This document shows positions 1 through 7,278 of a stretch of DNA of 64,000 nucleotides, piece by piece. Origin of the DNA: Mycolicibacterium komanii (lineage in GTDB: Bacteria > Actinomycetota > Actinomycetes > Mycobacteriales > Mycobacteriaceae); NCBI RefSeq assembly GCF_001050035.1, contig NZ_CVTA01000063.1, forward strand, positions 124,001 through 188,000, given 5' to 3'. The position numbers were made by a program, and so were the translations under genes. The notes beneath the pieces were generated by a model, which was not told where the DNA came from, did not search any database, and saw only the letters and a list, made by a program, of their open reading frames with translations. How positions within the stretch are numbered: position 1 is the first letter of the stretch; the number at the start of each line of letters is the position of its first letter.

Positions 1-149
1 GCACCGTGACAGCAGCGCGGCGCCACAGGTCCAACCTGCGGCAAGGTTTGGTGCTGTCCGAAATGGAGCGCGATGACCCAATAAGGTCTAGTCAGGCTAG
101 GGCGTTGGGGCCGAAATTGGATCGCGGGGCCGCGTTGCAGCAACGCTGA

Positions 150-210
150 TCGAGCACGGGACTCCGACTTAAAATCCGCACAGTGTCGGTTCGAGTCCGA
201 CTGGGGGCAC
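150..210 (+). pseudogene. Degenerate tRNA 3' fragment
   Basis: A complete T-arm is visible: stem GTCGG (185-189), loop TTCGAGT, stem CCGAC (197-201). It is followed by a G-rich 3' acceptor strand (TGGGGGC, 202-208) and A. Upstream, GAGCAC (152-157) resembles the 3' side of a D-arm and the stretch at 168-177 resembles an anticodon loop, but no matching 5' acceptor strand (GCCCCCA) precedes it and the anticodon stem does not pair. I therefore read it as a remnant, for example an old integration-site end, and not a working tRNA. A second related fragment lies at 1265-1290. Confidence 0.55.
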
Positions 211-453
211 AGGTGTTGTGCGCAGCTGGAGCGCCTATCCACTTCGAGCCGATGAGCGGTTGCAGCTTGCCGGAGGGCTCCGCGTAAGCGTCGCGTCGGC
301 AGTCAGTCGACCTGAACCCGCAAGGACCCAGCTTCTAGCGGCCGGCCCCTGTGCGGTCGCGACGCTCCGGTGGACGCTTTGAGAATCCGTTGAGGTCGAC
401 GTCCGATTCTCTTTCCAACCACGACGACCGTGGCTCCACGAAAGGGAATTCCG

Positions 454-1128
454 ATGACCAACACCCCGTCCGCCAAGCCCGCAGGGATCGTCGCCACCTT
501 GGGCGCGGTCAAGAAGTTCGCCACCGCTGCCGCCATCGCGGGGGCCTTGGGGCTAGCTGCCCTCGGCATGGCCGGTACTGCGGCCGCGGCACCGGCCCAC
601 GACTCCGGGTCGGCACACTCCACGTCATCCTCCGCCCCTCACGTCGAGTCGACCGCGCCGCATGCTGAGTCGGCCGCGCCGCATGCTGAGTCGACCGCGC
701 CGCATGCCGAGTCGACCGCGCCGCATGCCGAGTCGGCCGCGCCGCACGCCGCCACGGCCTCGCCGACCGGTGACGAGGTAGTTCACGCCCACCTGATTCC
801 CGGTGTCAAGCTCGTGCCACCGGCCGCCGACGAGGCTTCGCCCACGGGTGACGACGTAGTTCACGCCCACCTGATTCCGGGTGTCAAGCTCGTGCCACCG
901 GCCGCCGACGAGGCTTCGCCTACGGGTGACGACGTAGTTCATGCCCACCTGATTCCGGGTGTCAAGCTCGTGCCACCGGCCGCCGACGAGTCGAACACCG
1001 CTCACCCGACTCTGGGGTCCACGTCGAATCCGAACGAAATCGGCATGGTCACACCCGGCATGCTCCCCGTGGCGCCCGATTACGACCCCAATTGCGGAGC
1101 CGGCTGCCAGGAGGTGATTCACGAATGA
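454..1128 (+). CDS. Exported protein made of two kinds of tandem repeat
   Basis: No family recognised. The ATG at 454 is preferred to an upstream GTG at 430 because AAAGGG at 443-446 and just before gives a ribosome site. The 224-residue product has a long Ala-rich hydrophobic N-terminal segment ending near TAAAAPA, consistent with a signal peptide. Then come six heptads of the type APHAEST and three 26-residue units of the type SPTGDDVVHAHLIPGV..., and a C-terminal tail with two Cys (NCGAGC). The His-rich repeats could bind metal, but that is a guess. The gene stands alone between two tRNA-like fragments and is followed by a strong hairpin. Repeat copy number may vary between strains. Confidence 0.75.
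   Translation: MTNTPSAKPAGIVATLGAVKKFATAAAIAGALGLAALGMAGTAAAAPAHDSGSAHSTSSSAPHVESTAPHAESAAPHAESTAPHAESTAPHAESAAPHAATASPTGDEVVHAHLIPGVKLVPPAADEASPTGDDVVHAHLIPGVKLVPPAADEASPTGDDVVHAHLIPGVKLVPPAADESNTAHPTLGSTSNPNEIGMVTPGMLPVAPDYDPNCGAGCQEVIHE
634..759 (+). repeat. Six tandem 21-bp repeats in coding sequence
   Basis: Six in-frame units of 21 bp encode A-P-H-(A/V)-(E/A)-(S/T)-x heptads: 634, 655, 676, 697, 718 and 739 are the unit starts. The last unit has diverged (APHAATA). Near-identity at the DNA level points to recent expansion. Confidence 0.85.
760..993 (+). repeat. Three tandem 78-bp repeats in coding sequence
   Basis: Units start at 760, 838 and 916 and each encodes 26 residues (SPTG-D-(E/D)-VVHAH...PPAADE). 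They differ by only a few bases, so the array is recent or kept uniform by recombination. Confidence 0.9.
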
Positions 1129-1163
1129 CATGGTCGACAAACAAGTGAACTGAGCGCCTATCA

Positions 1164-1195
1164 GGGCAGGTGTTCCCAGAAGGGAACACCTGCCC
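1164..1195 (+). terminator. Perfect 14-bp hairpin terminator
   Basis: Arms 1164-1177 (GGGCAGGTGTTCCC) and 1182-1195 are perfectly complementary around the loop AGAA. The hairpin lies 36 bases after the stop of the repeat protein. There is no long T-run, as is common for mycobacterial hairpin terminators. Confidence 0.75.
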
Positions 1196-1264
1196 TTGCT
1201 CCGTTTAGAAGATCGGACCCGAGGTCGCCGAACGCGGCTCGCCCTTATCGGAATCCGCTCCGTA

Positions 1265-1290
1265 TCGGCTCGAGTCCGACTGGGGCACCA
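1265..1290 (+). pseudogene. Second degenerate tRNA 3' end
   Basis: TCGGCTCGAGTCCGA is followed by CTGGGGCACCA, matching the T-arm and acceptor end at 186-210 with few changes, and here with an encoded CCA. Similarity continues downstream: GCGTTGTCGCAGCT at 1291-1304 compares with GTGTTGTGCGCAGCT after the first copy. The 5' part of a tRNA is absent. The remaining 1129-1447 gap holds only this and the hairpin. Confidence 0.5.
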
Positions 1291-1447
1291 GCGTTGTCGC
1301 AGCTCGTGATCTTTTGGGCGGCTGAGCGGTGGTGGCGCCTCGCCCGGCGCGCCGAGGTTGCGTCAACAGGGAGTCCAGGTGGCACACACCTCGACGTTCG
1401 GCAACTTCGCCGATGCCCTCGAAAAACTCGTCAAGGCTTTCGACCGC

Positions 1448-1948
1448 TCAGGATTCGGACGGAGCCGGCGTCTGTTGTGTCCAGTAGTTCTTATGCGGTT
1501 GAAGTACTGCCTCGGCCACGTCGGGGACCGGGCCGACGACCTCAATTTTCTTCTGGCCCGCACTGAAAACCGTTCGGCAATCGAGGCTCAACGTGGGGTT
1601 CCTCGGGTCGTCGCCGGTTTCGGCGAGCAATTGCTTCTCCGTGATGCCGTAGACCAGCCGCTTGACGTTGGCCCAGTACATCGCCCCTGCGCACATCGAA
1701 CACGGCTCCGCGGTCGTGTAGAGCGTGCACGTGGCGAGGAAGTCCTTGTCGTACTGCTTCGACGCCTGGCGCATCAGGGCTGTTTCCGCGTGACCGGTAC
1801 AGTCCGACTCGGTCACCTCGATGTTCGTCTGTTCCAGCAGGACGTTGCCCTCGCTGTCGACGAGCACGGACCCGAACGGGTGATTTCCCTCGCGCACAGA
1901 CCGTTTGGATACGTCGACGGCTCGCAGGAGATACTTCACGTCGTCCAT
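1448..1948 (-). CDS. Nucleoside/cytidine-type deaminase
   Basis: Zinc-dependent deaminase of the CMP/dCMP deaminase superfamily (guanine deaminase/TadA-like branch), 166 residues, cytoplasmic. The metal and catalytic motifs are plain: HAETAL (His ligand and proton-shuttle Glu) and PCSMCAG (two Cys ligands). The ATG at 1948 has GGAG six bases upstream. The length fits guanine deaminase or a small nucleobase deaminase better than tRNA-editing TadA, which is normally next to tRNA or PPE-type neighbours not seen here. The substrate cannot be decided from sequence. A possible small membrane ORF ends 11 bases upstream and may be cotranscribed. Confidence 0.85.
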   Translation of the reverse strand: MDDVKYLLRAVDVSKRSVREGNHPFGSVLVDSEGNVLLEQTNIEVTESDCTGHAETALMRQASKQYDKDFLATCTLYTTAEPCSMCAGAMYWANVKRLVYGITEKQLLAETGDDPRNPTLSLDCRTVFSAGQKKIEVVGPVPDVAEAVLQPHKNYWTQQTPAPSES

Positions 1949-1959
1949 CTATCGACTCC

Positions 1960-2139
1960 TCACGGCGCTGTCTGGAGCGGCGTTGGTTCCACCGTCGTCG
2001 ATGACGGCGGTTGCGCACGGTCCTTCAGCGCCATCGCGCACAACATACCGACGACGAGCACGCTGAGGAGCGGTATCAAAAGCCGCTCGGTGGTGGCAGA
2101 TGGCGAGGTCGGTGTCTGCGGCCGGGGCCTCGCCGACAA
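1960..2139 (-). CDS. Possible small single-pass membrane protein
   Basis: Candidate only. Reading from a TTG at 2139, the frame is open for 59 residues and encodes one clean hydrophobic segment (LLIPLLSVLVVGMLCAMAL) flanked by a Pro/Thr-rich head and a Ser/Thr/Pro-rich tail ending QTAP. GGAG lies three bases before the TTG, which is close for a ribosome site. The stop is 11 bases upstream of the deaminase ATG, so the two could be coupled. In-frame GTG and ATG codons further in (for example the Met in VVGMLC) are less likely starts. It could be chance coding in GC-rich DNA. The rest of 1949-2318 shows nothing else. Confidence 0.3.
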   Translation of the reverse strand: MSARPRPQTPTSPSATTERLLIPLLSVLVVGMLCAMALKDRAQPPSSTTVEPTPLQTAP

Positions 2140-2318
2140 GGACTCCGATTACGTAGTCTCGCGCTGCCCTGTCAGGAAGCCGACGCTCGTCAACGTCGCG
2201 TCGATGCCGACCGGCCTATGCGACGTTCGCTGAGTCCGTTAACTCTCGCGCGGGCGCCCCGCGGTTTAGCCTGATCGTGCCGAGCGAGGTGCGGGCGCCG
2301 TAGCACGAGGAGGACGCG

Positions 2319-3311
2319 GTGGTGGTCGAAGCTGACACCGTCTACCGCGCGAGGCTGACGCGGCACAACCGCGACCGCGCGGTGCTGGCAGTGGTCTTCC
2401 TTCTGCTCTTCGTCTTCTCCTACAGCGAAGACATCGTGTTCGCGGTGCTCGATGCGACCGGCAACGACCACGTTTTCGGATGGATCCTCGGGCTGGTCGG
2501 CCTCGATGTGGCCGTGCTCGCGGCGGTGGGTGCGCTGAAGTTTCGGATAGCCCAAGCCGACGGCGGCGTCCAACGACTATGGCGGCCATGGTGGATCGCG
2601 TTCGCCGCCGTCGTCGTCCTCGATGTGCTGCTGGTTCTCCTTCCGGATTCCCACCCGCTGTGGGTCGACGTCTCGATGTCCGTCGTGATGGCCTGCCTCA
2701 TGGGAGTCCTGATGGCGTTGTCGCTCAACGCCTCTCCGCTGACATTGTTCAGCAAGGAGCAGCGCGCAGCGGCGCCGGCGGATTGGGCGCGCGTTCGGTC
2801 GGTGGTGCCGCTCGTCATCGGAACCTTCGTCCTCTACCTCGCCTCCACCGCCTTCGACGACTTCTTCGACCTCGACACCGTGCGCATCCTCGATCCGGAG
2901 ATGGCGGCCGAAGTCGCGGCCATGCCGCTGGAGCAGCAACTCGGCGCGAACGCGACCCTTTGTGAGGGGGCGGTGAGCCCCGCGTTCTTCCAGCAGGTCG
3001 TCAAGGTGATCCCGTTGTTGCTACTCACTCTCGGCGTGGAGTTCAACTACTTCCGACGAGCTCTTGCCGAACCCGTCCAGCGGGCTGCCGCCGCCGCCAC
3101 CGTGACCGTGATGTCGGTCGGGCTGGCTCTTGCAGTCGCGACACTGCCGTGGGACGGCAGCGGTTGTGGTGAAGTGCTGGGCTATTGGCATGAATACCTG
3201 ACGTTCGTGATCGCCGTGCAGGGCGTCGCGACGGGCCTCGCGACACTCGTCTGGGTGCTCGTGGTGAGCGACCCAGACCGACGCAACACCGAGGGGGTCG
3301 ACAGTGTCTGA
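2319..3311 (+). CDS. Multi-pass membrane protein, first of a tandem pair
   Basis: No known family recognised. The product has 330 residues and about eight hydrophobic segments, starting with AVLAVVFLLLFVFSYSE near residues 22-38. The GTG at 2319 has AGGAGGA just upstream (2308-2313). It is clearly paralogous to the next gene: both share RAV..VVFL..FAFSYSE-type openings, SLNA.PLTL, W.RVR..VPLVIGT, a GA(V/I)SP(A/V)FFQ segment, LGVEFNYFRR and TLPWDG.GCG. The acidic residues in FDDFFDLDT and the conserved Cys near GCG suggest a shared function. It overlaps its partner by eight bases, so they are translationally coupled. Confidence 0.75.
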   Translation: MVVEADTVYRARLTRHNRDRAVLAVVFLLLFVFSYSEDIVFAVLDATGNDHVFGWILGLVGLDVAVLAAVGALKFRIAQADGGVQRLWRPWWIAFAAVVVLDVLLVLLPDSHPLWVDVSMSVVMACLMGVLMALSLNASPLTLFSKEQRAAAPADWARVRSVVPLVIGTFVLYLASTAFDDFFDLDTVRILDPEMAAEVAAMPLEQQLGANATLCEGAVSPAFFQQVVKVIPLLLLTLGVEFNYFRRALAEPVQRAAAAATVTVMSVGLALAVATLPWDGSGCGEVLGYWHEYLTFVIAVQGVATGLATLVWVLVVSDPDRRNTEGVDSV

Positions 3312-4284
3312 AGCCACCGCACCTGCGCGCGCGGACCGCGCGGTCTTCGGCGTCGTCTTTCTCATGGTATTCGCGTTCTCCTACAGCGAGCAGGTCGTCT
3401 CACAGCTGTTTCCTTCCAACGCATCCGGTGAAGAGATGGCATGGCGAATCGCGGTGATCGTCGTCGATGCCCTGGTTCTCACATCGGCCGGTTTGATGAA
3501 ACGCGCGATAACGCGGGCAGACGGTGACGCGCCACGACTGCGGGGTTGGTGGTCCGCTGGCGTCGCCGTCCTGCTCGGTATCGATGTGTTTCGACTGATA
3601 TCGCTGGACTCGATCGGCGTGGACCTGGTGACCGCGACCGTCTACGCCGCCGCAATGGGTTTGACCATCGTCGCATCGCTGAACGCCGACCCGCTCACCC
3701 TGATCAACAGTGAGCGTCGGCTGAGTTTTCCCGTCGACTGGTCCCGGGTGCGGGCAATCGTCCCGCTCGTCATCGGAACCTGGTTCTGCTACCTGGCCGC
3801 GACGGCCTACGTCGACCTGTTCGACATCGACACCATCCGGACGTTGGACCCGGCACTCGAACCGGAGATCGCGAATCTCTCGGCTTCAGAACAGATGTCG
3901 GTGCTCTCGCAACTCTGCACCGGTGCGATCAGCCCGGTGTTCTTCCAGCTGGTCGCGGAGGTGATACCCGTCCTGCTCCTCGCGCTCGGCGTCGAGTTCA
4001 ACTACTTCCGGCGGACGCTGACCGACGCCGGCCAGCGTGCCGCGACCGCGGCGACGGTGACGGTGCTGGCCGCCGCATTGGTCGCAACGCTGTCGACCCT
4101 TCCCTGGGACGGCCAGGGTTGCGGCGACGTGCTGTCCCGCTGGCACGAGTACATCGCATTCCTGCTGACGGTGCAGGCCATCTTCACCGGCCTGGCCACA
4201 CTGGTCTGGCTGCTGGTCGCCAGTACACCGGACGGCCCTGCAGACGCCGAAGCGGTCGAAGCGGCCGGTTCGGTCGAGGAGTGA
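3304..4284 (+). CDS. Multi-pass membrane protein, second of a tandem pair
   Basis: Function unknown. The 326-residue product has the same membrane layout as its upstream neighbour and the same conserved blocks (FSYSE near the start, SLNADPLTL, SRVRAIVPLVIGT, GAISPVFFQ, LGVEFNYFRR, TLPWDGQGCG). The GTG start at 3304 lies inside the end of the first gene. Retention of two diverged copies in one operon suggests a heteromeric membrane complex, which is an inference. A short space (4285-4320) separates it from a convergent gene. Confidence 0.75.
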   Translation: MSEATAPARADRAVFGVVFLMVFAFSYSEQVVSQLFPSNASGEEMAWRIAVIVVDALVLTSAGLMKRAITRADGDAPRLRGWWSAGVAVLLGIDVFRLISLDSIGVDLVTATVYAAAMGLTIVASLNADPLTLINSERRLSFPVDWSRVRAIVPLVIGTWFCYLAATAYVDLFDIDTIRTLDPALEPEIANLSASEQMSVLSQLCTGAISPVFFQLVAEVIPVLLLALGVEFNYFRRTLTDAGQRAATAATVTVLAAALVATLSTLPWDGQGCGDVLSRWHEYIAFLLTVQAIFTGLATLVWLLVASTPDGPADAEAVEAAGSVEE

Positions 4285-4320
4285 CCAAGTAAGGATTCGA
4301 TCGGTCGTCGCGATCGGCTG

Positions 4321-4578
4321 TCAGCCCCGGATGTTCCTCGCGATCGTCTTCGCGGTGTCGTCGTACTTCTTGACGATGTTCGAATGTGCTGACTGGTCGG
4401 CGACGCTCGGTGGCGCGACGACAACGGTGCCGGAACTCTGCTGCTGATCGGGGTTCGAAACGCCGTCATCCGCGAATGCCGTCGCGCTGCCGGTGAAGAG
4501 CGCCGTACCGACGCTCGCCGCAGCGGCGGCGCCGACAAGCCAGTGGATGGCGCGGTGGGTGTTGGTGTGAGTAGTCAT
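4321..4578 (-). CDS. Small exported protein
   Basis: 85 residues with a clear signal peptide: basic start, hydrophobic segment LVGAAAAASVGTALFTG, and cleavage likely after ATAFA. The mature part (DDGVSNPDQQQ...) is hydrophilic, with a final lysine/arginine-rich helix (KKYDDTAKTIARNIRG). No family is recognised. ATG at 4578. It converges on the membrane pair and has its own 149-base upstream region, which shows no site I can name. Confidence 0.7.
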   Translation of the reverse strand: MTTHTNTHRAIHWLVGAAAAASVGTALFTGSATAFADDGVSNPDQQQSSGTVVVAPPSVADQSAHSNIVKKYDDTAKTIARNIRG

Positions 4579-4727
4579 AGAAAGATGGTCGGCGTCAACG
4601 ACGCGACTGGTAATGGCCGGCAGGCGAGAGTCACCATTCCTGGCGTCAGGGTTTCCTAGCTGTCCGGCAAGCTTGGCAAAACGCCGAATCCGCGAGGTGT
4701 CGGCGCGGTGCCCAGTATCGTGACGGG

Positions 4728-5345
4728 GTGCGGTTCGCAGAACAGAATCGACCCGTACGACTCGTCAGACGATTGCGACGAATCGCAATCGCTCCGGCCC
4801 TCCTCCTGATAGGCGTCATCACCCTTGCCGTCGATATCGACGCGTTCAGCGGGCGCTCCGACCATGCCTCGGCCGATGCAGCGATCGTCCTCGGGGCAGC
4901 CGTCGACGGGGATACGCCGTCACCGGTGTTCGAGGAACGGCTGAGGCACGCGGCCGCACTGTTCGATTCCGGGCAGGTCGACTGGATCATCCTGACGGGC
5001 GGGATCGGACAGGGCGATTTACTCCCTGAAGCCGAGGCAGGCCGCAATTGGCTGATCGCGGAGGGGATTCCGGCGGACCGTCTGCTCATCGAGACGCAAT
5101 CACGCACCACCAGACAGAATCTCGCATTCGCGCAACCGCTGCTTGCCGATCACGATATTCACCGGGTCCTGATCGTCAGCGATCCGCTGCACATGCGCCG
5201 CGCCACCCGTGTCGCCGCCGATCTGGGCCTCGATGCCCACCCGTCCCCGACGTCCACCAGCCGGTTCCAGACCCTCCACACCCGGATCCCGATGCTGCTG
5301 CGCGAGGTGTATCACAGCGTGCACTACTTCGTTACGCGCCAGTGA
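4728..5345 (+). CDS. DUF218 (YdcF/ElyC/SanA-type) membrane-anchored protein
   Basis: 205 residues. One N-terminal membrane segment (IAIAPALLLIGVITLAV) is followed by a DUF218 domain. Diagnostic pieces are DAAIVLGAAV near the start of the domain, ILTGGIG, EA..GRNWLIAEGIPADRLLIE, SRTTRQNL and VLIVSDPLHMRRA. Members of this family sit at the membrane facing the outside and affect envelope integrity or vancomycin sensitivity in enterobacteria, but the reaction is unknown. Start GTG at 4728. The gene stands alone and converges on the R2-like oxidase gene. Confidence 0.85.
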   Translation: MRFAEQNRPVRLVRRLRRIAIAPALLLIGVITLAVDIDAFSGRSDHASADAAIVLGAAVDGDTPSPVFEERLRHAAALFDSGQVDWIILTGGIGQGDLLPEAEAGRNWLIAEGIPADRLLIETQSRTTRQNLAFAQPLLADHDIHRVLIVSDPLHMRRATRVAADLGLDAHPSPTSTSRFQTLHTRIPMLLREVYHSVHYFVTRQ

Positions 5346-5374
5346 GACTCGGCCTCCCGGCGGACGGTCACGGC

Positions 5375-6313
5375 CTACGCTGACGCGGCCAGTGCCTTCT
5401 TGTCCTCGTCGGCGAAGGTGTCCTCCAGCGTCAGCGGTGAGTAGTCCAGGTCGATCTCGCCGACCGGACGTCCGCGGGCGCTGCTGATCGTGCCGAAGCG
5501 TCGCATACCTTTGTCGCTCGCGTACTGCTGGAACTCCTCCATCTGGAGATCGAATGGCACCACGTCGTACAACGCGAACCCGTCTTCGGTGTTTTTCAGC
5601 GCCAACGGGATCAGCTCATTCATCCGCTCCTCGAACACTTTCCAGTTCGAGTCGTCGGCGGCGACGTGGCGCCGGCAGGTGAACGTGCCCCACGCCATGT
5701 GGCGGCGTTCGTCGTCGCCGATGCGCCGCACCAACTCCTGCATGCCGGGCAAGATGCCGCGGTCCACGCAAATGCGATGCCACGCATAGTATCCCGTCAG
5801 CGCCATCATGCCCTCGATGACGTGGTTGTACGTCACCGATGCCCGCACCTGCGCCGCGGGAGAGGGGTCGGCGGTCAACGCCTCCAGTGAGCTCGGCAGT
5901 TCCTCATAGAACATCTGGCGGTAGGCCGGAAGGCCGTCGAGGTAGTGGTGCAGGTCCTCGGTCATCCCGACGGCGTCGAGCCACATGCGAAACACCTGAG
6001 TGTGCTTGGCCTCCTCGAAGGCGAACTGGGTCAGGTACATCTCGTCGCCGAGGCGTCCCTCGGCGCGCATCGCCGCCATGAACGGCTGAATGTCCTGCGT
6101 GACCGCTTCCTCGCCCGCGATGAACTCCGCGCACAGCTGCGCGGCCCAGTCCCGCTCGAGTTCGGTCAGCGACTCCCAGTCCTCCCGGTCGCGGGAGAAG
6201 TCGATATCGGCCGGATTCCAGAATTTCGCATTGCCCCCGGCGAACAGCTTCAACGGCAGGCTGTCCCAGTTGAGCCCGCCCGCGTCGAGTGAGGCTGAGT
6301 TCTTGCGTGTCAT
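5375..6313 (-). CDS. R2-like ligand-binding oxidase (R2lox)
   Basis: 312 residues, a ferritin-like Mn/Fe protein related to Rv0233 of M. tuberculosis, once called NrdB. All six metal ligands are at the numbering I recall for that protein: E68, E101, H104, E167, E202 and H205 (motifs EEAVTQD, FEEAKH, IEGMM, DDERRH). V71 and Y162, which form the Val-Tyr ether crosslink in R2lox proteins, are also in place. This separates it from true ribonucleotide reductase R2, and no nrdE-like gene is near. A long-chain fatty-acid ligand is typical of the group and the physiological substrate is unknown. The ATG at 6313 overlaps the TetR gene by four bases (ATGA). Confidence 0.92.
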   Translation of the reverse strand: MTRKNSASLDAGGLNWDSLPLKLFAGGNAKFWNPADIDFSRDREDWESLTELERDWAAQLCAEFIAGEEAVTQDIQPFMAAMRAEGRLGDEMYLTQFAFEEAKHTQVFRMWLDAVGMTEDLHHYLDGLPAYRQMFYEELPSSLEALTADPSPAAQVRASVTYNHVIEGMMALTGYYAWHRICVDRGILPGMQELVRRIGDDERRHMAWGTFTCRRHVAADDSNWKVFEERMNELIPLALKNTEDGFALYDVVPFDLQMEEFQQYASDKGMRRFGTISSARGRPVGEIDLDYSPLTLEDTFADEDKKALAASA

Positions 6314-6990
6314 CTGCTGACCTCCTTGGTCGTCTTCCGGGCTGTGCTGGTGGAAGAGAATGCGTCCGCCAGGACGGATACGAGCCTGCGCACCGCGAGC
6401 GCCGGCTGGTCGGGAGTCGGGTCGTCGAGCCCCAGGATCGGGTCCATGCCGCGTACGTAGGGCGCCAGCGCCATGTGCGGAAAGATCATCAACAGCAACG
6501 ACAACAGCGCGTCGGTGTCGCAGTCAGCGCGCAGGTCGCCGCGCGTATGCGCATCGCGCACCAGCGGTCGCAAGACCTCCAGGTAATGGCGGTGGATCAC
6601 CGTGCGCACGGAAACCCTGGCATCGGTGTCGATTTCAAAGCTCGACGCGGCATGCAGGGCGCGGTCCTGCGGGTGATCGGCGAAGTACGCCACCCAGGTG
6701 TCGAGCAGATCGGTGAGGAACTCGAAGAAGGGCCTGCTGGGGTCGAGCTCCCGGATTCGATCTTCGATATACGAGCGCACCCGCTGGCTGCCAAGGTCGG
6801 CGATGTATGCGTAGAGGTCGCGCTTGTCGGCGAAGTACTGGAAAAGGCTGCCCTTGGCGACCCCCGCGCGCCGCGCGATGACGTTCAGGCTGCCCTGCGA
6901 GTAGCCGTGCGCGCCGAACTCCGCCTCCGCTGCCTCGATCACAGCGGCGCGGCGGCCCGGATCGACGCGGGCCCATGTCACCGTCGGCAT
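6310..6990 (-). CDS. TetR-family repressor, probable regulator of R2lox
   Basis: 226 residues. The N-terminal helix-turn-helix is typical: [45 protein letters not shown]. The ligand domain has no assigned inducer. The start is put at the ATG at 6990 (MPTVTW), which has GGGAGGT-like sequence upstream; longer readings run through the operator. The gene is first in a two-gene operon with the R2lox gene, overlapped by ATGA, so the oxidase is probably made in response to the ligand of this repressor. The palindrome at 7001-7027 is its likely autoregulatory site. Confidence 0.88.
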   Translation of the reverse strand: MPTVTWARVDPGRRAAVIEAAEAEFGAHGYSQGSLNVIARRAGVAKGSLFQYFADKRDLYAYIADLGSQRVRSYIEDRIRELDPSRPFFEFLTDLLDTWVAYFADHPQDRALHAASSFEIDTDARVSVRTVIHRHYLEVLRPLVRDAHTRGDLRADCDTDALLSLLLMIFPHMALAPYVRGMDPILGLDDPTPDQPALAVRRLVSVLADAFSSTSTARKTTKEVSR

Positions 6991-7000
6991 CGGCACCTCC

Positions 7001-7027
7001 CAGTAATGACCACTGGTCATATTACTG
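7001..7027. promoter_or_regulatory. Palindromic TetR operator
   Basis: Outer arms CAGTAAT (7001-7007) and ATTACTG (7021-7027) are exact reverse complements. Inside them lies GACCA-C-TGGTC (7008-7018). The site starts ten bases upstream of the TetR start codon, where bound repressor would block the promoter of the TetR-R2lox operon. Assignment to this repressor is by position. Confidence 0.7.
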
Positions 7028-7278
7028 TGATCGGCGTCACGGTCAAGGGGGCGAGGCGTCCGGGTTTCGCATGCCCCGACGGCGTGAGGTGAGGCGACGT
7101 CGCAGCGAGAAGCGTTGCATAGCAGCATAATTCGCAGTGAGCACCTCAAGTGCGTGTGCCGGGGACCACCGTGACCAGCGCGTTCATCCGTCGCCGAGGT
7201 CGGTCACAGGGGCCGCGCCGGCTCGAAGCAGGGGATCAGCTCGTCAGCCCGTGACCGCGGCCGCAGCCGACCTAGGAT

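Noticed and set aside
130..210. A functional tRNA gene
   Set aside because: The T-arm and 3' acceptor strand are fine but the 5' acceptor strand is missing and the anticodon stem does not pair.
634..993. CRISPR-like regular repeats
   Set aside because: The units are directly adjacent, in frame and translate to regular peptide repeats; there are no spacers.
625..1140. Long open frame on the minus strand over the repeat gene
   Set aside because: It is an Arg-rich shadow of the repeats with no start signal; the plus strand has a signal peptide and ribosome site.
5375..6313. Ribonucleotide reductase R2 subunit
   Set aside because: The Val-Tyr crosslink pair and the ligand pattern match R2lox, and no R1 gene is near.
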